Origin: Crocinitomicaceae bacterium
GTDB lineage: Bacteria > Bacteroidota > Bacteroidia > Flavobacteriales_D > Crocinitomicaceae
Assembly (NCBI GenBank): GCA_016719925.1
Contig: JADJYC010000006.1
Coordinates: 1-64,000, forward strand
Direction of reading: 5' to 3'
DNA length: 64,000 nucleotides
Below are positions 57,316 to 64,000 of the stretch, piece after piece. A model generated the notes under the pieces. The model was not told the DNA's origin, did not search any database, and was given only the letters and a program-made list of their open reading frames with translations. Made by a program: the position numbers and the translations under genes. How positions within the stretch are numbered: the first letter of the stretch is position 1; each line of letters begins with the position of its first letter.

Positions 57316-58047
57316 ATGTCAAAACAATTTGGTCTCATCGGAAAAAAATTAGGACATTCTTTTTCAAAAGATTTTTTTGAGAAAAAATTTCAGCTGCTGA
57401 ATCTTGATGCGACTTACCGGAATTTTGAATTGGAACGTATTGAAGATGTTAAATCTCTTTTTGCTGATCCTACAATTGAAGGACTGAATGTTACCATTCC
57501 TTATAAACAATCGTTTATTCCATTTCTTGATTCGCTGGATCCGGTTGCTGAAAGAGTAGGAGCAGTTAATTGTATTCAATTAAAAAATGGTAAATCAAAA
57601 GGGTTTAATACGGATGTTTTTGGATTCAGTCAGGCAATAAAACCTTTTTTGGAATCACACCATGAACGTGCTCTGATATTAGGAACCGGTGGTGCTTCCA
57701 GGGCAGTTGAATTTGTTTTGGCTGAACTTGGTCTTGCTGTATTTTTTATTTCGCGTCACCCAAAAAATGATAATGAGTTCGCCTGGTCTGATATCAATGA
57801 AAATATGGTACAATCCTGCGGGATTATTGTCAACACCACACCGGTTGGAATGTTTCCGGAAGTAAATCAGTGTCCTGAATTTCCGTTTGAATATCTGAAC
57901 CCAACACATCTGGTGATGGATCTGATCTATAATCCAAAAGAAACAGAATTACTTAAAAGAGCTAAGGCTGCAGGTGCATCTGTAATAAATGGAGAATCCA
58001 TGTTATTTCAGCAAGCCGAGAAATCCTGGGAAATCTGGAATTCCTAA
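57316..58047 (+). CDS. aroE: Shikimate dehydrogenase
   Basis: NADPH-dependent reduction of 3-dehydroshikimate in the aromatic amino acid pathway. The start at 57316 (MSKQFGLIGKKLGHSFSKDF) is chosen because a terminator hairpin occupies the region before it. Typical blocks are GLNVTIPYKQSFIPFL with the catalytic lysine, GAVNCIQLKNGKSKGFNTDV, LILGTGGASRAVEFVLAELG (NADP site), IIVNTTPVGMFPEVNQCP and GESMLFQQAEKSWEIW. Length 243 aa, slightly short. The promoter is not clear, and limited read-through from ilvE may occur. Confidence 0.93.
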   Translation: MSKQFGLIGKKLGHSFSKDFFEKKFQLLNLDATYRNFELERIEDVKSLFADPTIEGLNVTIPYKQSFIPFLDSLDPVAERVGAVNCIQLKNGKSKGFNTDVFGFSQAIKPFLESHHERALILGTGGASRAVEFVLAELGLAVFFISRHPKNDNEFAWSDINENMVQSCGIIVNTTPVGMFPEVNQCPEFPFEYLNPTHLVMDLIYNPKETELLKRAKAAGASVINGESMLFQQAEKSWEIWNS

Positions 58048-58147
58048 CCAATGGTTGTTATAACATTGATGAATCTCCGTTCATTCACTTATACAAATCA
58101 ATTTACTTTAGCTGAACATTTCCTGTAATTAATTGTTACTCGAAAGT

Positions 58148-59014
58148 ATGGCGGAATATTCTATCAAAGATCTGGAGAACTTTACCAACATCAAAGCGCA
58201 TACGTTGCGCATTTGGGAACAACGCTATGCGTTGCTGGAACCGAAAAGAACAGACACCAACATCAGGTATTATTCAGATAAGGATCTCAAAAAAATACTC
58301 AACATTAATCTGCTCTATAATCAGGGATATAAAATTTCTCGCATTGCAACCATGTCAGAAAGTGAAATCATGGAACAGTGTAAAGAATATCTTGAATTAA
58401 AACATCAGTCAAAATCTGATCATGTGGATTATTTTATCCGTGCTGTTATTGAATTAGATGAGAAGAAAATACAAAAGAGGCTTGAAGAATTGAATGATGA
58501 TATGGGCACGGCAAAATTGTTTGTACGTGTTCTTATTCCCCTGCTGCAGAAAATTGGAGATTTGTGGCAGGTGGATACCATCTCTGTTTCACATGAACAT
58601 TTTTTATCCAACATACTCCGTGAGTTTTTAATTCTTGAAACAGCAAAACTCCTTTCACCTAAAAAAAACAAAGGAACAGTTATTCTTTTTCTGCATGAAA
58701 GAGAAATGCACGAATTGAGTTTACTGTACTATCATTTTTTGTTGAAAAGCCGCGGATACCTTTGTTTTTATCTCGGACAAAATGTTCCGCTGAAAGATCT
58801 GAAGGCTATGGTCAGTCAGAAAAAGCCTGATTATGTTTTTACAAGCGTAATTGCAGAAACAGACCATGATTACTTCAAAGAGTTTATGGACAGTTTGTGT
58901 AAAATTGTTCCGGCAAATAAGATTTTTATGGGCGGGCACCAAATGTTCCGTAATAAAAGTTTAATTCCTTCTCAAGTCCACTGGATTCAGGCGGAAACGG
59001 ACATTGATATCTAG
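58148..59014 (+). CDS. MerR-family regulator with cobalamin-binding domain (CarH/LitR-like)
   Basis: 288 aa from the ATG at 58148 (MAEYSIKDLENFTNIKAHTL). The MerR winged helix spans about residues 1-75 (RIWEQRYALLEPKRTDTNIR, YYSDKDL). A helical B12-binding-2 type region contains LWQVDTISVSHEHF, which matches the Wx9EH signature of CarH photoreceptors (W140, E150, H151). A Rossmann-like cobalamin domain follows with EREMHELS (ExHxx, Ser for the usual Gly), GYLCFYLGQNVPLKDL and FMGGHQMF. CarH proteins bind adenosylcobalamin in the dark, form tetramers and repress carotenoid genes; light breaks the cobalt-carbon bond and releases them. Its position directly before a sigma factor and carotenoid genes supports that role here. 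No biochemical evidence exists in the sequence. Confidence 0.85.
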   Translation: MAEYSIKDLENFTNIKAHTLRIWEQRYALLEPKRTDTNIRYYSDKDLKKILNINLLYNQGYKISRIATMSESEIMEQCKEYLELKHQSKSDHVDYFIRAVIELDEKKIQKRLEELNDDMGTAKLFVRVLIPLLQKIGDLWQVDTISVSHEHFLSNILREFLILETAKLLSPKKNKGTVILFLHEREMHELSLLYYHFLLKSRGYLCFYLGQNVPLKDLKAMVSQKKPDYVFTSVIAETDHDYFKEFMDSLCKIVPANKIFMGGHQMFRNKSLIPSQVHWIQAETDIDI

Positions 59015-59016
59015 TA

Positions 59017-59046
59017 TGTTTAATAAATAATTAAAAAAGTTAAACA
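59017..59046 (+). promoter_or_regulatory. Candidate regulator operator 1 (inverted repeat)
   Basis: TGTTTAAT (59017-59024), 14 nt, GTTAAACA (59039-59046): half-sites in inverted orientation spanning 30 bp. It lies just upstream of the -33 box of the sigma-factor promoter and has the same geometry as operator 2. Confidence 0.7.
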
Positions 59047-59052
59047 AAAACA

Positions 59053-59082
59053 TTGTCAATTGAATTTATGTAGTTACTTTTG
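59053..59082 (+). promoter_or_regulatory. Promoter of the carotenoid operon
   Basis: TTG (59053-59055), 19 nt, TACTTTTG (59075-59082) is the best -33/-7 pair found in the window and matches the Bacteroidota consensus spacing. The leader before the ATG at 59113 is about 24 nt. Both candidate operators flank it. Confidence 0.75.
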
Positions 59083-59110
59083 TTTAACGATAATTAAAAA
59101 ACATTAAACA
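59081..59110 (+). promoter_or_regulatory. Candidate regulator operator 2 (inverted repeat over the start site)
   Basis: TGTTTAAC (59081-59088), 14 nt, ATTAAACA (59103-59110) repeats operator 1 with identical spacing. It overlaps the end of the -7 box and runs to 2 nt before the start codon, so binding here would block initiation. Confidence 0.75.
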
Positions 59111-59112
59111 AA

Positions 59113-59604
59113 ATGACTGCATTTGAATTTCAAAATCAGGTAGTGAATCTAGAAGGATTCATTCATCAATTTGCATTGAAGTATGCCAGAAACGAAGAGG
59201 ATGCAAAAGATCTGGCACAGGATACCATGTTAAAAGCCTGTATGCATTATGATAAATTTAGAACAAATACAAATCTGAAAGGATGGCTGAGAGTAATCAT
59301 GAGAAACATATTTATAAACTCCTACAGAAGATCCAGCAGAAGAATTGTAAAATTTGATTCAGACAGTTTTACGGTTCAGCAAGGTGAAACAGATTTCTAT
59401 TCGCCTGAGAATATTTGCAACAAGGATTTCTTGGATAAACAGATCAGTATGCTTGCTGATGAAGTGAGAGAGCCGTTTGTTTATCACATGACAGGATTTA
59501 AATATGAAGAAATTTCTGAAAAGATGAATATTCCGATTGGAACTGTAAAGAGCAGAATATTTCAGGCAAGAAAAACTTTATCCGGGAACATTGAAAACAA
59601 CTAA
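59113..59604 (+). CDS. ECF-type RNA polymerase sigma factor
   Basis: A 163-aa group 4 sigma factor with only regions 2 and 4. Region 2 shows ALKYARNEEDAKDLAQDTML and KGWLRVIMRNIFINSYRR. Region 4 is FVYHMTGFKYEEISEKMNIP followed by IGTVKSRIFQARKTLSG, the -35-binding helix-turn-helix. No anti-sigma gene is next to it; instead its promoter sits between two inverted repeats beside the MerR/B12 gene. It overlaps the crtI start by 14 nt, so it is the first gene of the pigment operon and may be made together with CrtI. It could drive other light-induced genes. Confidence 0.92.
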   Translation: MTAFEFQNQVVNLEGFIHQFALKYARNEEDAKDLAQDTMLKACMHYDKFRTNTNLKGWLRVIMRNIFINSYRRSSRRIVKFDSDSFTVQQGETDFYSPENICNKDFLDKQISMLADEVREPFVYHMTGFKYEEISEKMNIPIGTVKSRIFQARKTLSGNIENN

Positions 59605-61070
59605 GACAACAGTAATTGGCGGAGGTCTATCCGGCTTATACGCAGCATGCTATCTGGCAAAAAAAGGTGTGCAGGTCACACTCATTGAAAAAAATGAAAC
59701 ACTTGGAGGCAGAGCAAGGGCTTTTTCTGAAAAAGGTTTTTCATTTGACATGGGTCCGTCCTGGTATTGGATGCCTGAATTAGTGGATGAACTATTTAAT
59801 GATCTGGGTGAAAAAAGAGAAAATTATTTCAGATTAAAACAGCTCGAACCTTCTTATCGTGTTTTTTGGAAAAACGGCGAATTCACTGATATTCCTTCAA
59901 ACATGAGTGCACTTGAAAACCTCTTTAATGAACTGGAAGAAAACGGATCAGTTAAGCTGCGGAAATTTTTGAAAGATGCTCAGGTAAAATATGAAATTGC
60001 CACAAAAGATTTTATGCAGAATCCGGGACTGAGCTGGTTTGAACTCATTAACTGGCGTGCATTGAAAAACGCATTAAAACTGGATGTTTTCAAATCAGTT
60101 GAATCAGATGTGGCCAAAAGATTTAAATCAGAAAAAGCAAGAGCCATTCTCAATTTTCCGGTTTTGTTTTTGGGTGAAATGCCGTCACGCATTCCATCAC
60201 TTTACACGCTGATGAATTATGTTGATCTGGAACTTGGAACCTGGTATCCTGAAGGTGGTATGCATGCGTTGGTAAAGGCACTTGAAACAATTGCCAGAAA
60301 AGAAGGCGTTGAAATAATTACAGGAAAAAGCGCTGAATCTTTTGAAATGAATGAATCAAACATCTCCGGAATTAAAGTAGAAAATGCTATACTGAAAACC
60401 GAACAGGTTTTGGCAAGCGGAGATTACCATTTTATAGAGCAAAATCTTGTTCCGGAAAAATTCAGACGATATTCACCATCCTACTGGAATAAAAGAAAAC
60501 TGGCACCTTCCTGTCTCATTTTTTATGTTGGAGTTTCAAAAAAGATTCCGGGTTTACAACATCATAATTTATTTTTTGATGAAGATCTGACAGCACATGG
60601 AAAGCAGATTTATGAAAACCCTTCATGGCCTGATAAGCCCTTGTTTTATGTGAGTGCAACTTCCGTTACTGATAGCACAACTGCACCGGAAGGATGTGAG
60701 AATTTGTTTTTTTGATGCCGATAGCAACTGAAATAGAAGATACAGATTCGATCAGAGAAAGTTATTTTAATCAAATGCTTGACCGGTTGGAAAATATACC
60801 GGACAACATGTCAAAGATTCTATTGTTTACAAAAGATCTTATGCCATCAATGATTTTAAATCAGATTACAATGCATTCAAAGGAAATGCTTACGGCCTTG
60901 CCAATACATTGGGACAGACTGCAAATCTGAAACCTAAAATAAAATCCAAAATTAAAAATCTTCATTTCTGCGGTCAGCTCACTGTTCCGGGACCTGGTAT
61001 TCCTCCAGCCCTGATCAGTGGAAAAATTGCCGCCAAACAAATACTCAAAGATTATGAAAAAAATATTTGA
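59591..61070 (+). CDS. crtI: Phytoene desaturase CrtI (two frameshifts)
   Basis: FAD-dependent desaturase turning phytoene into lycopene, about 493 aa, membrane-associated. The N-terminus has the dinucleotide fold VIGGGLSGLYAACYLAKKGV and then TLGGRARAFSEKGFSFDMGP; further on come PSLYTLMNYVDLELGTWYPE and GGMHALVKAL. Missing bases near 60715 (T7 run) and 60795 (GGAAAATAT) break the frame. Corrected, the end reads KNLHFCGQLTVPGPGIPPAL and ISGKIAAKQIL, the CrtI C-terminal signature, with stop at 61068-61070. The only available start is TTG at 59591, inside the sigma gene, which implies translational coupling. crtB begins before its stop. Confidence 0.9.
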
Positions 61071-61893
61071 TGAAGTTTCTGTAAAATCTTCAAGAGAAGT
61101 AACCAGACTTTATAGTACATCTTTTTATGCAGGTGTGCAACGGCTTGATAAATCAATCAGGGATGATGTACATGCCATTTATGGTTTTGTTAGGTTTGCT
61201 GATGAGATTGTGGATACATTTCACGATTTTGATAAAGCACAATTATTGTCTGAATTTACTAAGGACACATACGCGGCTATCGAACGAAAAATTTCACTCA
61301 ATCCAATTTTGAATTCATTTCAGCACACAGTGCATAAATATCAGATTGATCATGATCTGATTGATCAGTTTTTGCACAGTATGGAAATGGATCTTGCCCC
61401 GGTTGATTACAATCCGGAAAAATATAAAGAGTACATTCTGGGTTCAGCAGAAGTAGTGGGCTTAATGTGTCTGAAAGTTTTTGTTTACGGAAATGAAGCT
61501 GAATATCAAAAGTTGAAGCCTTATGCGATGACGCTGGGATCTGCTTTTCAGAAAATAAATTTTCTGCGTGATCTTAAAGATGATGTTCAGAATCTCGGAC
61601 GTGTTTATTTTCCTAATATCGAGGATATAAATAATCTTTCATTAGAAGAAAAACTGGAAATTGAAAATGAGATTGAAAAAGAATTCCGTTATGCTTATGA
61701 AGGAATTCAGATGCTTCCAAAATCTTCCCGTTTTGGTGTTTATCTGAGTTATGTCTATTATTCAAGACTTTTAAAGGAGATCAAAAACAAAACAATACAG
61801 GAGCTCATGAATAATCGTATTTCGGTTTCTTCCAACACCAAATGGTATTTGTTTTTTAAATGTTATCTGAGAAATTCAATTAACCTGATTTAA
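61054..61893 (+). CDS. crtB: Phytoene synthase
   Basis: Condenses two geranylgeranyl diphosphates to phytoene, the first committed carotenoid step, 279 aa. The start at 61054 (MKKIFDEVSVKSSREVTRLY) overlaps the crtI stop by 17 nt. A longer in-frame reading from 61018 lies inside crtI. The two Asp-rich motifs appear as YGFVRFADEIVDTF and INFLRDLKDDVQNLGRVYFP. SAEVVGLMCLKVFVYG is the usual helix between them. It is intact and in its normal place directly after the desaturase. Confidence 0.94.
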   Translation: MKKIFDEVSVKSSREVTRLYSTSFYAGVQRLDKSIRDDVHAIYGFVRFADEIVDTFHDFDKAQLLSEFTKDTYAAIERKISLNPILNSFQHTVHKYQIDHDLIDQFLHSMEMDLAPVDYNPEKYKEYILGSAEVVGLMCLKVFVYGNEAEYQKLKPYAMTLGSAFQKINFLRDLKDDVQNLGRVYFPNIEDINNLSLEEKLEIENEIEKEFRYAYEGIQMLPKSSRFGVYLSYVYYSRLLKEIKNKTIQELMNNRISVSSNTKWYLFFKCYLRNSINLI

Positions 61894-61894
61894 T

Positions 61895-62353
61895 ATGAAC
61901 AGAATTATTTTTTTATTTTTCTTATTACCCTTTAAATTATTTGCAGCGCATCCTGACATGAATGAAATCCGTGATTTATTTTCACGGGCGTCAACGGATG
62001 AAAGCGCGAATACAGAATTATTTAATATCACAAAAAGTTATAGTCTCACCACATTTCCTGTTTACCACGCGTATAATGCAGCTGCTGAAATGACGCTTGC
62101 AAATCATGTTTACTGGCCGGCATCCAAACTGGAATATTTTAATGCAGGCAAGGAACGGCTTGAAAAGGTAATTAAAGCATTTCCTGAAAACGTGGAGATT
62201 CGGTATATTCGTTATTGCGTTCAGCAAGGGGCTCCGTTTTTTCTTGGTTACTCGTCCGATTTGCAGGATGACAAAAATTTTGTTCTGAAGAATATAAACC
62301 GTACTGACTGGTCAGACAGTTATAAAAAGAGTGTAAAAGAATTTTTGAACTAA
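61895..62353 (+). CDS. Uncharacterised exported protein in the carotenoid operon
   Basis: A 152-aa protein with a signal peptide (MNRIIFLFFLLPFKLFAAHP, cleavage likely after the Ala-Ala). The mature part is mostly helical with FPVYHAYNAAAEMTLANHVY, NAGKERLEKVIKAFPENVEI and YIRYCVQQGAPFFLGYSSDL, a pattern somewhat like tetratricopeptide helices. The family is not recognised. It starts 1 nt after crtB and its stop overlaps the idi start, so it is certainly co-translated with the pigment genes. Similar small genes appear in flavobacterial carotenoid clusters, but no function is known to me. Confidence 0.7.
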   Translation: MNRIIFLFFLLPFKLFAAHPDMNEIRDLFSRASTDESANTELFNITKSYSLTTFPVYHAYNAAAEMTLANHVYWPASKLEYFNAGKERLEKVIKAFPENVEIRYIRYCVQQGAPFFLGYSSDLQDDKNFVLKNINRTDWSDSYKKSVKEFLN

Positions 62354-62879
62354 TGACAGAAGAAGTAATACTGGTTGATCAGCAGGATCAGGAGTTAGGC
62401 ACCATGCAAAAACTGGAGGCGCATCAGAAAGGGATGCTGCATCGTGCGTTTTCTGTTTTTGTTTTTAATGACAAGAATGAATTACTTCTTCAAAAACGTG
62501 CATCGGATAAATATCATTCAGGAGGATTATGGACAAACACCTGCTGCAGTCATCCTGCGCCGTTTGAAAAACCGAAGATGCCTGTCACAGAAGATTGATG
62601 GAGGAAATGGGGTTTGATACGCAACTTGAATTTGTGACGTCGTTTATTTATAAAGCTGATCTCGATAATAATCTTACTGAGCATGAATTTGATCATGTCT
62701 ATGCAGGCAGATATAATCATTCTCCCCAGCCAAATCAGATTGAAGCAGAAGACTGGAAATATGTGAATATGGATTTCCTGAAAAAAGATCTGGAGTCAAA
62801 TCCGAATAACTATACAGTGTGGTTTAAAATCATATTTAATGATGTACATACATTTCTGCTCAATCATCTTTCAAAATGA
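62353..62879 (+). CDS. idi: Isopentenyl-diphosphate delta-isomerase, type I (one frameshift)
   Basis: Interconverts isopentenyl and dimethylallyl diphosphate, feeding the carotenoid pathway. A Nudix-fold protein of about 175 aa. EEVILVDQQDQELGTMQKLE and HRAFSVFVFNDKNELLLQKR begin it, and SGGLWTNTCCSHPAPFE carries the metal/active-site Cys and His region. A single-base break near 62568 hides the expected EDACHRRLMEEMGFDTQLEF Nudix segment. The end, HEFDHVYAGRYNHSPQPNQI and EAEDWKYV, has the second active-site region. The start overlaps the preceding stop by 1 nt and the stop overlaps the following start (ATGA). Confidence 0.9.
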
Positions 62880-64000
62880 ATAATTCAGATAAAACCGTTT
62901 TTGTAATTGGGGCGGGATTGGCCGGAATAGCTGCTTCTATCAGATTACGCAAATTGGGATTCATTGTAACTGTGATTGAAAAAAACAGTACTTATGGTGG
63001 TAAACTGGATGAATTTAATGAGCAGGGATTTCGTTTTGACAAGGGACCATCTTTATTCACATCGCCTGAATCAGTGGATGAATTATTTCTACTGTGTGAT
63101 AAAAACCCAAGAGATTATTTCAATTATAAATCGCATCCTGTTTCATGTTCGTATTATTTCAAAGACAAATCAGTTTTACATTTCAATACAGACAAACAAA
63201 AACTAAAGGAAGAACTTACTGTTAAACTTGGTACTGAATCAGCATTTAAAACACTCACGTATCTGGAAAGGAGTAAAGAAACGTATCAGAAAATAGGAGA
63301 GTTTTTTATTGACCGCCCACAGGCAGGTTTAAAGGATATTTTCAGAAAAGAACTTTTAATACGTTATCCGCATTTTCTTACTTCCAAACTTAGAAAAACA
63401 CTTCATCAATATAATTTGACAAATCTCCGTAATGAAAAATTAATTCAGATTTTTGACCGGTATGCAACGTACAATGGTTCAAGTCCTTTTAAGATGAGTG
63501 GATTATACAGTATGGTCCCTCACCTGGAACAAAATACGGGAACTTATTTTCCGGAGAAGGGAATGAGGTCCATTGTTGATTCCTTATATAAACTGGCTGT
63601 TGAAGAAGGTGTTGAATTCCGGTTTGAACAGAATATTCAGAAATTAATGAAATCAGATAATGGTTTTAATCTGGTTATAAATGGACAGCTTTACAATGCA
63701 GATAAAGTGGTGTGTGCCATTGATCACTTACATTTTTACCGGGATATTTTATCAGATTCAAAATTGTTTAATTACTATTCGAAATACGAACGGTCAACAT
63801 CCGGGTTTGTATTTTACTGGGGAATTAAAAAGGGAATTCCGGAAGCAGGTTTGCATAATATCTTTTTCAGTGAGAATTACAAAAAAGAATTTGAAGAACT
63901 TTTCAAAGAGAAAAAATTGCCTGCAGATCCCACTATTTATCTGCACGTTTCTTCAGTAGTAAATAAAGCGGATGCACCTGAAGGAGCACAGAACTGGTTT
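62876..64000 (+). CDS. CrtI/CrtD-family carotenoid desaturase/oxidoreductase (C-terminus cut off)
   Basis: Open frame of 375 codons running to the window end. MNNSDKTVFVIGAGLAGIAA and SIRLRKLGFIVTVIEKN form the FAD fold; GGKLDEFNEQGFRFDKGPSL is the conserved start of the desaturase family. Later blocks include RYATYNGSSPFKMSGLYSMV and GTYFPEKGMRSIVDSLYKLA. The second half matches the CrtD-like group more than CrtI (1-hydroxycarotenoid 3,4-desaturase, as in flavobacterial pathways to saproxanthin- or myxol-type pigments), but this is a tentative call. The start ATG overlaps the idi stop (ATGA). It makes a second oxidoreductase beside crtI, so the end pigment is likely modified beyond lycopene. 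crtY and crtZ genes, if present, lie outside the window. Confidence 0.82.
   Translation, partial: MNNSDKTVFVIGAGLAGIAASIRLRKLGFIVTVIEKNSTYGGKLDEFNEQGFRFDKGPSLFTSPESVDELFLLCDKNPRDYFNYKSHPVSCSYYFKDKSVLHFNTDKQKLKEELTVKLGTESAFKTLTYLERSKETYQKIGEFFIDRPQAGLKDIFRKELLIRYPHFLTSKLRKTLHQYNLTNLRNEKLIQIFDRYATYNGSSPFKMSGLYSMVPHLEQNTGTYFPEKGMRSIVDSLYKLAVEEGVEFRFEQNIQKLMKSDNGFNLVINGQLYNADKVVCAIDHLHFYRDILSDSKLFNYYSKYERSTSGFVFYWGIKKGIPEAGLHNIFFSENYKKEFEELFKEKKLPADPTIYLHVSSVVNKADAPEGAQNWF

Overview
The window is AT-rich DNA from a member of the Bacteroidota, most probably order Flavobacteriales; a Crocinitomicaceae/Fluviicola-like origin is only a guess. The supporting signs are Bacteroidota promoters (TTG or TTTG, about 19-22 nt, then TAnnTTTG), proteins ending in type IX secretion (T9SS) sorting domains with a YPNP motif, fused SecDF and fused ResB-CcsA, type III glutamine synthetase, an S-box (SAM-I) riboswitch over methionine genes, and a flavobacterial-type carotenoid operon. 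No rRNA, tRNA, CRISPR array, prophage or insertion sequence was recognised.

Layout. 1-2.8 kb: a partial secreted T9SS protein and an unknown protein. 2.8-10.7 kb: a duplicated intergenic repeat, an acyltransferase, and a giant minus-strand signalling gene whose pieces reassemble into TPR - eight GAF domains - SpoIIE/PP2C phosphatase. 10.9-13.2 kb: a possible sigma-54 promoter with a tiny gene, and two paralogous proteins with a cysteine-rich N-terminus. 13.4-16.2 kb: rpe, serA, serC. 16.4-25.8 kb: lgt, small membrane proteins, a T9SS protein, a lipid kinase, an LTA-synthase-like enzyme, an M61 peptidase, a coiled-coil lipoprotein and tatA. 25.9-33.6 kb: secDF, then resB-ccsA and small genes. 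33.7-41.3 kb: a secreted caspase-like protein, a second TPR-SpoIIE phosphatase, an ABC-F ATPase and an acyl-CoA carboxylase beta subunit. 41.5-48.4 kb: Nudix, a DUF4836-like lipoprotein, Hsp20, glutamine synthetase III and an XRE-Fic protein. 48.5-53.5 kb: the SAM-riboswitch methionine operon (poly-cysteine leader ORF, metX, hom, two YeeE/YedE-like transporters, a Cys/Met PLP enzyme). 53.5-58 kb: a YdeI-like protein, recQ, ilvE, aroE. 58.1-64 kb: a MerR/B12 (CarH-like) regulator, an ECF sigma factor, crtI, crtB, an unknown gene, idi and a second CrtI/CrtD-type oxidoreductase that runs off the window.

How parts work together. In the carotenoid locus a putative B12/light-sensing repressor faces a sigma-factor promoter that is bracketed by two identically spaced inverted repeats. 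This suggests light-controlled expression of the whole pigment operon. In the methionine locus an S-box riboswitch is followed by a short ORF that ends in a run of cysteine codons, so the operon may sense both SAM and cysteine. The operon supplies O-acetylhomoserine together with a probable inorganic-sulfur importer.

Sequence quality. At least sixteen genes carry one or more single-base frameshifts, mostly in homopolymer runs, and one carries an in-frame stop. The reading frame resumes with intact conserved motifs, so these look mainly like sequencing or assembly indels rather than true pseudogenes. The affected genes are annotated here as full-length CDS with the break positions given. The densest cluster of errors is about 52.1-54.0 kb.
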